A stretch of DNA of 61,067 bases, taken from the NCBI RefSeq assembly GCF_008757455.1, contig NZ_VCMV01000003.1, positions 402,280 through 463,346 on the forward strand, in the 5' to 3' direction. How positions within the stretch are numbered: position 1 is the stretch's first letter; each line of letters opens with the position of its first letter. Of the stretch, positions 43,216 through 51,829 are shown one piece after another. The notes under the pieces are model-generated. The model was not told the DNA's origin, ran no database searches, and saw nothing but the letters and a program-made list of their open reading frames with translations. This DNA comes from Microvirga brassicacearum (GTDB lineage Bacteria > Pseudomonadota > Alphaproteobacteria > Rhizobiales > Beijerinckiaceae). The translations under genes and the position numbers were made by a program.

Positions 43216-45231
43216 ATGCAGATCCAGACCTATCCCGACGGTTTCGACCTTCTGCTCGATGGCAGGCTCGTTCTTCGCCACCGCAGCGATGCTCCCTGTC
43301 TTTTTATCGGCCAGGGCGACGCGCGCATGGACATGTACCGGGGGAATTTCGACATTGAGGATTACGTCATCGAACGTACGCCGCTTTCTCACGCGGAGGT
43401 GTCAGGCACCGGGGATGAGTTCGAGGTTTCTCTCTGCGCGGCGCCTGGTCAACCGGCTCGCCTCACTCTTGTGATCTCAGGCAGTCATTGTGACGGAGTC
43501 ATCTTCTTCAATTCTCTGGACCCGTCAATCAATCGGATATGGCTCCGTGTCGTCGCCGGAAAGAACGAACATGTCTGGGGCGGTGGCGAACAGATGTCGT
43601 ATTTCGATTTGCGGGGACGCCGTTTCCCGCTCTGGACCTCGGAGCCGGGTGTCGGGCGTGACAAGACGACGGAGATCACCTTCAAGGCAGATGTCGCCGG
43701 AAAGGCGGGCGGTGACTACTGGAACACCAATTATCCGCAGCCGACCTATGTCTCATCTCGGCGCTACGCGCTGCATGTGGAAACAACCGCGTATTCTGCG
43801 TTCGATTTCAGACAGGCGGGCTTTCATGAAATCGAGGTTTGGGCGGTGCCGGACCGCATCGAGCTAACGGCCCGGCCGAGCTTCCCAGGTTTGGTCGAGG
43901 CGATCTCCGAGCGCTTCGGTCGACAGCCACCCCTTCCTGAGTGGCTTTATGGCGGCGCTGTCATCGGCCTCAAGGACGGCTCGCGATCCTTCGATCGGCT
44001 CGAAACAATGATTGCAGCCGGAGTCAAGATCTCCGGCCTCTGGTGCGAAGACTGGGTTGGCCTGCGCCATACATCGTTCGGGGCGCGGCTGTTCTGGGAC
44101 TGGCAGGCGAACGAGGACCGATACCCTGGTTTGCCTCAGCACATCGCAGAGCTGGCAAGCCGGGGCATTCGGTTCCTCGGCTATGTGAATCCGTATCTTG
44201 CCATCGACGGCCCGCTTTTTTCGGAAGCGGATGCTGCGGGTTATTTTGCGATGGACGACAAGGACAAGACAGCACTCGTGGATTTCGGCGAATTTGAGTG
44301 CGGCGTCGTTGACTTCACCAATCCGGAAGCGGCGGAATGGTTCGCCGAGCGCGTGATCGGCCGTAACATGATCGACTTCGGCCTCTCGGGATGGATGGCC
44401 GATTTCGGCGAGTACCTTCCTCTGGACGTCCACCTGGCCAACGGGGTTGATGCGAAGTTGATGCACAACGCCTGGCCAACGCTTTGGGCCGAAGTGAATG
44501 CGCGCGCGGTCGAGAAACGAGGGAGAACCGGCGATATCCTGTTCTTCATGCGAGCCGGATTCACAGGCGTTCAGAAATATTGCCCGCTGCTGTGGGGAGG
44601 CGATCAATCTGTGGATTTCACGCGTCACGACGGTCTCGTCACGGTCATCTCGGGCGCGCTGTCCTCCGGACTCCTCGGCAACGCTTATCATCATTCGGAT
44701 GTCGGCGGTTACACGAGCCTTTTTGGAAATGTTCGAACCGCGGAACTCATCATGCGATGGGCCGAAATGGCCGCCTTCACTCCTGTCATGCGCACTCACG
44801 AAGGCAACCGTCCGCGCGACAATCTGCAACTCGATCAGGATCCCGAAATTCTGGCGCATTTCGCCCGCATGACTCAGGTCTATGTGCATCTGGTGCCCTA
44901 CTTGAAGTTCCTAGTCGCGGAGGCGTCCACCCGCGGTCTCCCGGTGCAGCGGCCTCTGTTTCTCCATTTCGAGGCCGACGCCCGCACCTATGCGATCCAG
45001 GATGTCTATCTCTACGGCCCGGACCTCCTGGTTGCCCCTGTGTGGCAGTCGGGCAAGACCGAATGGAGCACCTACCTCCCGGAAGGATCGGATTGGATTC
45101 ATGTCTGGTCTGGCCGCACCTTCGCGGGTGGGCGGGAGGCAACGGTTGCTGCCCCCTTCGGCCAGCCGCCAGTGTTCCACCGTGCCGGAAGCCGGTTCGC
45201 GGAGTTGTTTGCTGGGTTGAGGAACCTGTAA
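43216..45231 (+). CDS. yihQ: Sulfoquinovosidase (GH31, YihQ type)
   Basis: A 671-residue GH31 alpha-glycosidase very similar along its length to what I recall of E. coli YihQ. Nucleophile D396 lies in GWMADFGEYLP and acid/base D463 in WGGDQSVDF. The RxxW sulfonate-clamp pair is R291 and W294 in GARLFWDW, and YHHSDVGGYT supplies the conserved His (H492/H493). SAFTPxMRTHEGNRP-like sequence is present as AAFTPVMRTHEGNRP. It releases sulfoquinovose from sulfoquinovosyl glycerol or related glycosides. No signal peptide, so it is cytoplasmic. It closes the operon and identifies the pathway. Confidence 0.93.
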   Translation: MQIQTYPDGFDLLLDGRLVLRHRSDAPCLFIGQGDARMDMYRGNFDIEDYVIERTPLSHAEVSGTGDEFEVSLCAAPGQPARLTLVISGSHCDGVIFFNSLDPSINRIWLRVVAGKNEHVWGGGEQMSYFDLRGRRFPLWTSEPGVGRDKTTEITFKADVAGKAGGDYWNTNYPQPTYVSSRRYALHVETTAYSAFDFRQAGFHEIEVWAVPDRIELTARPSFPGLVEAISERFGRQPPLPEWLYGGAVIGLKDGSRSFDRLETMIAAGVKISGLWCEDWVGLRHTSFGARLFWDWQANEDRYPGLPQHIAELASRGIRFLGYVNPYLAIDGPLFSEADAAGYFAMDDKDKTALVDFGEFECGVVDFTNPEAAEWFAERVIGRNMIDFGLSGWMADFGEYLPLDVHLANGVDAKLMHNAWPTLWAEVNARAVEKRGRTGDILFFMRAGFTGVQKYCPLLWGGDQSVDFTRHDGLVTVISGALSSGLLGNAYHHSDVGGYTSLFGNVRTAELIMRWAEMAAFTPVMRTHEGNRPRDNLQLDQDPEILAHFARMTQVYVHLVPYLKFLVAEASTRGLPVQRPLFLHFEADARTYAIQDVYLYGPDLLVAPVWQSGKTEWSTYLPEGSDWIHVWSGRTFAGGREATVAAPFGQPPVFHRAGSRFAELFAGLRNL

Positions 45232-45274
45232 GTCATGTCGCTTGCGGAGCTCGTTGGATTCCTGATGCTGACGG

Positions 45275-46149
45275 GGGCAGCGCTATTTCAGCGACGGGTT
45301 CACCAAGGACATCATCGTCAAGCTGTCCCGGTTCCGCCAGTTGGCCCTGGTCTCGGGCAGCACCTCCTTCCGGTTTCGCGACGCCGATGTTAGAGCCCTT
45401 GCCGAGCACCTAGGCGTGCAGTTCGTCCTCAAAAGCAGCGTGCGAAGACGGGGCCGGCAGCTCCGAATCTCCTGCGAGCTCCTCGACACACTCTCTGGCG
45501 AACACATCTGGACCGAGCGCTTCGGCTATCTCGAGCTCGAATAGTTCCGGGACATCGATGCCTCCGACGCGATCCTGGAGCGTGCCTTCGAGACGGCGCA
45601 GAAGGCCAACGCCCTGGCACCGAATGATCCCGTCCGAGTGAGCATCCTGGGCTGGATTCACCTGTACCGACGGGAGTTCGACCTTGCCGAGCAGTACTAC
45701 CAGCGCGCCCTGGATCTCAATCCGAACGATCCCGAGCAGATCGCATACGTCGGCGTCCTGAAGACGGTTCTGGGCGAGCCGGATCAGGCCCTCGCGGGCC
45801 TCGAGCAGGCACGGCTCCTGGACCCGTTCTTCGGTCCATCCTGGTACTGGCCGCTTCAGGGCATGGCACACTTCATCGGCCATCATACGAACCGGCCGTT
45901 TCCGCGCCGAGCCGGTCGGCCACAATGCCCGTGTGGGTCAAGGCTTGCTTGGCTGTGGCGCATGCGCTTGCAGGCACGATCGGGAAATCCCGGGAGCTTG
46001 CCCCGCAGGTGCCTCGGGATGCGCCGACATTCTCGTCATCCGGTTTCGTCGGCAAGGAGCCGTACCGCCGCCTTAAGGACAGCGAAACCCTGATGTCATG
46101 TTGCGATCTGCCCCGTGACCCTTTCGCCACGGGGCCAGGCTTCCTGTAA
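45275..46149 (+). pseudogene. Headless adenylate cyclase/TPR family relic
   Basis: Begins abruptly with QRYFSDGFTKDIIVKLSRF, the FlgO-like middle domain of class III cyclase/TPR proteins, and runs to a TAG at 45542. It continues in frame as TPR repeats (ANALAPNDPVRVSILGWIHL, QRALDLNPNDPEQIAYVGVL). Around 45880 the frame shifts, and later fragments (AHALAG, FVGKEPYRRLKDSETLM) match the usual C-terminal end of the family. The cyclase domain itself is missing. It starts 44 bases after the sulfoquinovosidase stop, so the operon abuts a rearrangement point. It is related to the intact gene on the minus strand at 46787. Confidence 0.75.
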
Positions 46150-46611
46150 ACTGGCCGGAACGCACAGGAGGATGGCCTCTGGCATCCGGCTTCCTTGGCC
46201 CTGGCGAGGGCAGGACCGTCAGGCTCGGCACCATCGATCTGAATCCCGTGGAGTCCGATGGCTGTTGTCGGATTCAAACGGTACCCGAGCGAGCCGCCAT
46301 CGCGTACCTCGACGGAGAAACCGCCCGACAGCGTTATCCAGGGGAGTGGCTTGGGGACTTCAAGGAGGAGGGCGGCTTGGCGGTCTCTATTGAAGTCGGC
46401 GGCCTGGGTGTGGCGGTGCGGGAGATCAATGGCGTTGTACTGGGCACAAGAGGCCATGTGAGCTTAGCGCCCGACCGGACCAATGGCGTCATCCTGAACT
46501 TCGTTGCAGCTCCGACGCAATCCGGACAGGTATGCCGATTGGAAGCCGGACAGCATTCCGGAAAGAAGCCGAACACCGTTCCAATCAATTTCCGGACACT
46601 TCGATCATCGG

Positions 46612-46725
46612 ACGATCCCGAGATCAACCGCAGCTACGGCATGATGGCGCATGACGGCGTCGGCATCCTGTCGGCGCGCTCGGGCAAGCCCAGGGACAAG
46701 GCCAAGGTCGAGAATGGCCTTCGCT
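46612..46725 (+). mobile_element. IS21-type transposase (IstA) fragment
   Basis: A short frame reads EINRSYGMMAHDGVGILSAR followed by KPRDKAKVENGLRFA, matching the conserved core region (INRxYxxMAxHYGV, PRDKAKVE) of IstA proteins. No IS ends or IstB partner are visible, so only a relic of roughly 40 residues survives. The preceding 450 bases hold no recognised gene. Confidence 0.6.
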
Positions 46726-46786
46726 TTGCCGGACCTGCATTCCCGGACGGCTGCGGCACCAGACTGTTTTCCCGGCCGAGCTTCGT

Positions 46787-48562
46787 TTATGGCCATGGCG
46801 GCTCCTCCAGAGCCTGACGAACCGCCCCATCGATCTCTTCGGCCCAGACTGGATTGAACCTGGTAATGCTCTGGATCAGATCGCCACCAGGGTCGCTTGC
46901 CCGGAGGGCAGAGGCGGCGGACCGGGCTTGCTGCCTGTCGCCGAGCGCGGCACAACAGATAACCACGAGCTTCAGGGCAGGGTGCCAATCCGGGCGCAGG
47001 GACAGCGCTCGCCGGGCGGTGCCGAGCGCCTGCCGAGGCTCGCCCGCGAAGAAGTAGGCCAGGGCAAGAAAGAACAGCCAACTGAAGTTCTGGGGGTCGA
47101 AAGGAGAGAGCCTCAGCCCGTGTTCCAGAGGGGCGATGGCCTCCTTGGGCCCACCGGCATAGAGATGCGCGACTCCGAGGACGAGGTAGCCGAGAGCAAA
47201 GCTCGGACTCAGGGCGACGGCGCGTTGCGCCGCCTGAAGGGCCGTCTCGACCTCGCCTCCGAAGACATGCGTGACCGCGACCGCATAGTGGGAGTAGGGG
47301 TTCCGCTCGTCCAACTGAACGGCTTGGAGACTGACCATCATGCCATGGCGTAGGCTTGCGTCCGGATCGCCGCTCCAGCCGTAAGCGGCCAATCCGGCCT
47401 CTACGCGGGCCAGCCAGAGATATCCGTCCGCCGAGTCCGGCTCCGCCTCGATCGCCTTGAGGAAAAGCTCGCGCGCGCGGCGGTGCGACTCGGGCCTGAT
47501 CTTGTGGAACTCCCACATGCCGCGCCGAACGAGATCCCAGACCGTCATGCTCTGGGGGCGCTCGGCACCCCTTTGCCCCTCCTTCTTGAGGAGTTCGGGC
47601 TCAATGGCGCCGGCGACCTCCTCGGCGATCTGATCCTGAAGCGCGAGGATGTCACCGACCTCGCGGTCGTACCGCTCCGCCCAGATGGAGCCGCCGGTCT
47701 CGGCCTCGGTGAGTTGGGCCGAGACGCGGACACAGGAGCCGCTGCAGCGCACGCTGCCGCTGAGGACGTAACGGACGCCCAACCGGCGGGCGACCTGCTC
47801 GGTCTCGAGGGCCTTGCTCTTGAAGGCAAAGGAGGAGTTGCGGGCGGTGACGAACAGCCACCGGGTTTTCGCCAGGGCCGTGATGACGTCATCCGTGATT
47901 CCGTCGGCGAAGTACTCCCGTTCGGAATCGCCGCTCAGGTTGGTGAAGGGGAGCACGGCGATGGACGGCTTGTCGGTGTGATCCGGACCTGGGCGGGCTG
48001 CCTTCGGCTCGTGGGCCGAGATGTTTCCACCGCGCAAGGCATAGACGTGCACGGGACGGGCAATGTTCTTGAGACGCTGCTCGCCGCGGTCCTCGAAGGG
48101 CAACGACAGCTTGCCCTCGAGCTCGTCGAATACCTTGCCCGAGATGCAGATGCCGCCGGGATCGGCGGTGCCTTCCAAACGGACCGCAATGTTCACGCCG
48201 TCTCCCAGGATGTCCTCGTCCTCACCGACGAGGACATCGCCCAGGTTGATGCCCATGCGGAGACGGATCGTCTCGTTCCCCGGGTCGTGCCCGGCGGGAT
48301 CGGCGATTGCGGTCTGGGCCTCGACCGCGCACAGCACGGCCTCGACCGGACTGGCGAACTCCAGGAGCGCCCCATCGCCCATGGTCTTGACGAGGCGTCC
48401 ACGATGCCGCGCGGCGGCTGGCTCAATGATCCCCGACAGGATTGCCCGAATGGCCGAGGCCGCGGCTTCCTCGTCCACCTCCATGAGCCGGCACGAGCCC
48501 ACCACGTCGGCTGCCAGAATGGCGGCCAGTCGGCGCCGGGATTTGGGACGCAGATCAGGCAT
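46787..48562 (-). CDS. Class III adenylate/guanylate cyclase with TPR repeats
   Basis: 591 residues from the ATG at 48562; a GTG start at 48586 is possible. Residues 10-170 are a class III nucleotidyl cyclase domain with metal-binding D19 (AAILAADVVGS) and D63 (KTMGDGALLEF), and GDGVNIAVRLE. A FlgO-like segment follows (SIAVLPFTNLSGDSEREYFA, about 205-330). The C-terminal half has TPR-like helices (AVALSPSFALGYLVLGVAHL). It should make cAMP in response to protein interactions sensed by the TPR part. Such genes are often multicopy in rhizobia-like genomes, and a decayed relative lies 640 bases away. Confidence 0.85.
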   Translation of the reverse strand: MPDLRPKSRRRLAAILAADVVGSCRLMEVDEEAAASAIRAILSGIIEPAAARHRGRLVKTMGDGALLEFASPVEAVLCAVEAQTAIADPAGHDPGNETIRLRMGINLGDVLVGEDEDILGDGVNIAVRLEGTADPGGICISGKVFDELEGKLSLPFEDRGEQRLKNIARPVHVYALRGGNISAHEPKAARPGPDHTDKPSIAVLPFTNLSGDSEREYFADGITDDVITALAKTRWLFVTARNSSFAFKSKALETEQVARRLGVRYVLSGSVRCSGSCVRVSAQLTEAETGGSIWAERYDREVGDILALQDQIAEEVAGAIEPELLKKEGQRGAERPQSMTVWDLVRRGMWEFHKIRPESHRRARELFLKAIEAEPDSADGYLWLARVEAGLAAYGWSGDPDASLRHGMMVSLQAVQLDERNPYSHYAVAVTHVFGGEVETALQAAQRAVALSPSFALGYLVLGVAHLYAGGPKEAIAPLEHGLRLSPFDPQNFSWLFFLALAYFFAGEPRQALGTARRALSLRPDWHPALKLVVICCAALGDRQQARSAASALRASDPGGDLIQSITRFNPVWAEEIDGAVRQALEEPPWP

Positions 48563-48943
48563 GGGCGTGTCCGCCCTCTCGCGCACGAGCAGTTTGCGCC
48601 CATCCTCGGCTTGGGTCTACCCGTCTAACGGGAGGCTGCCGCACGGGCCCTTCATACCCCGGATGCTCACTTCAAAAGGCCGGCGCTTGCTCATAGCCTG
48701 ATGCCGTCCGATGAGCCTGCTCCGAGTTAGATGCGTAATCTTGCACGACAGGATTGGGAGCAGGGAAAGGTTCCCGTGCGTACAGCGACCGGGTCAGGGG
48801 ACCACTCCGCGTCTCAGGCCCGCAGGAGGTCGAGATCGTTGGCGAAGTTACAATGGGAGTAACGGTCGAAGATTGGGGTCTCAACCTCGATCAGGCAAAG
48901 GCGATCTTCTACCTCCGCTGCCGACAGTAGCAAGTTCCATATA
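48563..48943. other. No intact gene; possible C-terminal coding tail
   Basis: Between the cyclase start and duplication copy B. A plus-strand frame from about 48763 to 48930 gives a protein-like tail (EVEIVGEVTMGVTVEDWGLN, then LDQAKAIFYLRCRQ and a stop) without a start or known family. It may be the end of a truncated gene. Confidence 0.35.
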
Positions 48944-49545
48944 GGGTTTATCGGAATTACCGGCGGTAGTTCGCCGGAAGTTCATTTCCGGGCGGTCCCT
49001 CGTACCCTTCAATGACTATGACGTTCAGGTCAGCCTTGCCTTGGCGAAGCGCTCCCAGCAGCTCGGGCCCAACTTGTCTTTCCGATGCGAGTAGATGTCG
49101 TGGGCTTGGATTGGCAGCGGCAGGCTGGCGGCGAGACAACGGCCACGGCGGCTCTTGACAACATACGCCTCTCCCTCACGGGCCCCAGCTTCCCTTGGAT
49201 CCAAGCCCCGGCTTCTTCCCGCGTGCTCCATAAGGGAGCACCACCAGAGCGACGGCGCACTTGACGAACCCCGCTTTCAAGTGCCACGGGGCCCCGGCCG
49301 TCACGAGCCCAGATCATCGTGGTCGTGATAGGGCGCAGCCGATGGGAACCAACTACGCCCCTGCACCGCTCATTGGACAGGGATTGTTGCTGCGCTCGCT
49401 GGTGACTTTACCGCATCGGCTTGGAGTGTGAGCGCTGGTTTTACCTCGACGGGGATATTGCGCAGCACCTGATGGCCATGGATCAACCACTTACCGACAT
49501 CATGGTCATACGCGAAAGCCACGCTGACCTGGAACGGCTGGCTCA
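48944..49545. repeat. Segmental duplication, copy B
   Basis: Same orientation as copy A (194-610), with an extra segment of about 205 bases (49043-49247) that copy A has lost, and lacking 15 bases found in A. It holds the 3' end of the NTF2-like gene and ends at GGCTGGCTCA, where IS256 sequence begins. The two copies are direct repeats 48.7 kb apart. Confidence 0.85.
48957..49231 (-). pseudogene. Decayed small gene of unknown function inside copy B
   Basis: Minus-strand frames join into a protein-like sequence: EEAGAWIQGKLGP, then EGEAYVVKSRRGRCLAASLP and IQAHDIYSHRKDKLGP, then GALRQGKADLNVIVIEGYEG and a stop near 48957. At least two frameshifts separate the pieces. Copy A keeps only the last part (KADLNVVVIEGYEG). 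No family recognised. Confidence 0.4.
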
Positions 49546-49675
49546 CAGCGGTGATCGCCTCCGGAAAGCCCTTCAGGCCGTCGACGACGGCCAGCCGGAT
49601 ATCATCGACGCCGCGGTTCTTGAGCTCGTTCATCACCCGCAGCCAGAACTTGGCGCCTTCATCCGTCCGAGCCAT
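49370..49675 (-). pseudogene. Chimeric frame: IS256 transposase piece fused to NTF2-like tail
   Basis: One uninterrupted 101-residue frame starts in transposase sequence ([20 protein letters not shown], then [11 protein letters not shown]) and passes without a break into the tail of the NTF2-like protein ([20 protein letters not shown] to AATIPVQ). The join is near 49545. The transposase part has lost its own upstream frame, so expression is doubtful. It records the insertion or deletion that removed the 5' half of the duplicated gene. Confidence 0.6.
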
Positions 49676-50284
49676 AGACCGAGCACCTCCTTTGCGCCAT
49701 CGGCGCCGACGCCCAGCGCGATATAGATAGCTTTGTTGCGGACCATCCCTTCGTCGCGGATCTTGACTCGGATCGCTTCTAAGAAAATGAGCGGATAAAC
49801 CGGATCGAGCGGCCGCTGCTGCCAGGTGGCGACTTCATCGAGCACAGCGTTCGTCGCCGTGCTGGTCAGATCCGGCGACACGTCGATGCCTACAGTTCCT
49901 GCAGGTGCCCGGTGATCTCCCGGGTACTCATCCCGCGCGCATACATTGACACGACCTTGTCGTCGAAACCGACAAAGCGGCGCTGATATTTAGCGATCAG
50001 CTGCGGGTCGAAGCTCGACTGGCGATCGCGGGGATGTCGATCTCCAGCTTGCCCGTCTCGGTCGTCCGGCCGTAGCCGTTGCGCGTATTGCCGGCGCCGA
50101 CGTCGCAGCGAAATGATGATCCATCTCCGCGCTCAAGGCCCGCTCGGTCAACGCCTTCTTTAGCGTTTTCAGCAGACCGGCTCGCTCTAATGCGGCACTG
50201 GCGGCCACCCGCCAGCAGCTGGTCGAGAAGCTCATTCGGTATTTCAGGCTCTTGCGTCGGGACATACTGGGACCCTTCTTACCC
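49546..50284 (-). mobile_element. IS256 (Mutator-type) transposase remnant
   Basis: Minus-strand frames with several shifts follow the IS256 transposase order: [22 protein letters not shown], split by its A, then [60 protein letters not shown], and [17 protein letters not shown] to FPEAITAV. The C-terminal third, with the last catalytic Glu, is absent because the element is cut at the junction with duplication copy B. It is inactive. Confidence 0.85.
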
Positions 50285-50348
50285 ATTATGCCCGCCCGCA
50301 CACGGAAATCCTGACAAGCCCCATCGGTGGATGCGATGAGAGCATCAT

Positions 50349-50690
50349 ATGCCGACGAGTCAAAACCCCATCGTTGAATGGCCCAGAGAACTTTATGGCC
50401 TGCTGGAGGGCATGCAGATCGCTACCGGCAGAGATGACAAGCGCTATTGCCGTATGGACGTCGACGTGGACCCTAACATCCTGTTCCTTCTCAACGACTT
50501 CGAAGCGCGGGTGCGGCATCGCCAAGTCCGGGTCAGACCATCAGGTTGTGCCGAGTGCCTTGTGAGTGAGATGAATGGGCTTGTTGGCCTCGGTGCAGCG
50601 TCCGATCCGACCCGTCACATTGGCAAAGTCCGTATCAGCTTTCACGACATTCAAGATGATAGCTGCGTTGATGCAGCACCTCAGATGTGA
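50349..50690 (+). CDS. Hypothetical protein, low confidence
   Basis: A 113-residue frame starting at an ATG, with no strong ribosome binding site. It has a balanced composition (CRMDVDVDPNILFLLNDFEA) but no recognised domain. It lies between the IS256 remnant and the tRNA-like relics, a decayed area, so it could be spurious. Confidence 0.3.
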   Translation: MPTSQNPIVEWPRELYGLLEGMQIATGRDDKRYCRMDVDVDPNILFLLNDFEARVRHRQVRVRPSGCAECLVSEMNGLVGLGAASDPTRHIGKVRISFHDIQDDSCVDAAPQM

Positions 50691-50864
50691 GGTACCATAA
50701 CTCCCCATGCACTGCTCTCGTTTGTGCCGTCCTCTTCGGAAGCCTGCCGGAGCCCGAGGCGGCGTCTATGCAGCTCGAGTGGCTGTGGGTGCTGTCAGGA
50801 TGGTAATTCGCGGAAGGCCCTTAATGGAGCAGGCCGGGTCGGGATCTCTCACGGTAGTCGAGTA

Positions 50865-50960
50865 GGGACGGAGGGATTCGAACCCCCAAGTTCACAAGAT
50901 CGAGGCCTGCGTCACGCGATGGGCCTAGTTCCAGTGCGTCTACCAGTTCCGCCACGCCCC
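50865..50960 (-). tRNA. tRNA-Leu-like relic (pseudo-tRNA)
   Basis: On the minus strand GGGGCGTGGCGGAACTGGTA opens like a leucine tRNA (acceptor, D arm GCGGAACTGGTAGACGC), and GGGGGTTCGAATCCCTCC is a good T arm. The acceptor pairs at six of seven positions. The anticodon stem cannot form properly: CTGGA faces CCATC around a loop containing TAG. The variable arm is also long. No CCA is encoded. It is most likely a decayed tRNA gene. Confidence 0.5.
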
Positions 50961-51087
50961 TATGCCGGTCTCAGTAACCACAGTCCCGGGCGGGAGACTC
51001 CGACGCAACCGAACAGTCTCCGGAATAGCTTGCGGTCAGAAGCGGCCTCGGATTGCTGCTCCTTCGATTGAACCTCGCTTAGGATTT

Positions 51088-51157
51088 TGGGGAGTAGCTC
51101 AGCGGTAGAGCGTTGGGGTCCAACTTCAGAGAGGCAGTGTTCAAGTCCTGCCCCCGT
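51088..51157 (+). tRNA. Second tRNA-like relic (pseudo-tRNA)
   Basis: GGGGAGTAGCTCAGCGGTAG plus AGC is a typical acceptor/D-arm start, and TTCAAGTCCTGC a T-arm remnant. GTTGG and CCAAC close on only three bases instead of a normal seven-base anticodon loop. One extra base disrupts the T stem and the acceptor pairs poorly. Together with the nearby relic it marks a decayed tRNA site, a common target for integrating elements. Confidence 0.4.
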
Positions 51158-51369
51158 CTAACGAACTGCCGAATTCGCGGAACTGCCTATAGGGAACCTG
51201 GCTCGCGCGCGAGACGCAACCGTGCGGCCGTTTTATCGGGCAGGAGGGCGGACCCGCGCGACATATCGAAAGACCCAGAGCGGTACTCATGGAGCTTTGC
51301 AGGGTGTGCCTCTCAGGCCAGAATTGAGAAGGCGACTTTGTAGCAGGCATCGAACGCTCCCGCCCTGGA

Positions 51370-51552
51370 TTGCGCGAGCGCATCGATGAAAAAGCCCGTC
51401 AGATTGTTCCGACCCTGGCTCAAATCCTGATCGAGGAAGCCCGTACGGAAAGGGGAGTCAAAGCCGCTCAAGCTGCGCGAGAACGGGAAGCCGACGATAA
51501 GCTAGACGAGCACATCCAACACTTTCTGCGCCGAAAACTCCGGCCTTCGTAG
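51370..51552 (+). CDS. Small charged helical protein, hypothetical
   Basis: 60 residues from a TTG (RERIDEKARQIVPTLAQILI). The sequence is rich in Glu, Arg and Ala and would form one or two amphipathic helices. No clear ribosome binding site and no recognised family. Composition favours a real peptide over a chance frame. Confidence 0.3.
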   Translation: MRERIDEKARQIVPTLAQILIEEARTERGVKAAQAAREREADDKLDEHIQHFLRRKLRPS

Positions 51553-51829
51553 GGGCTTCATGAACCTGAGACGGCGACGCACAGGACTGCCGAAACCCAG
51601 CCCTGCCGAGGGGCTCCAATCCTCTCGCAAATCGCGAGGACGCTGCCGCACTCAACAGGCCTGCAGCGAGCCTTCCAATTTGCTGTTTCGTTGGCATCTG
51701 CCACGTTCAAAGCTCGAACGCGTTAGCAGCAGCAGTAAAAACTCGACTGAAGGCAAATGGCGGCTGTTTTGCTGCCGAAAGTTCTCATGCTATGCTTGTA
51801 TCAAGAGCGACCGTCGGGAAGGATCCCAG
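51553..51829. other. Upstream region of the secreted pair; no gene recognised
   Basis: The open frame of the next gene extends through this stretch but without a credible signal or domain. The likely promoter of the secreted protein/metalloprotease pair lies here; no clear -35/-10 pair was identified. Confidence 0.35.

Noticed and set aside
47483..48628. 381-codon plus-strand open frame opposite the cyclase gene
   Set aside because: The minus-strand cyclase has intact catalytic motifs and TPRs; the plus frame has only Leu/Asp/Gly-rich shadow sequence.
50349..50690. Anti-restriction or transposon accessory protein
   Set aside because: Considered from its position next to IS256, but the sequence shows no motif supporting any such role.
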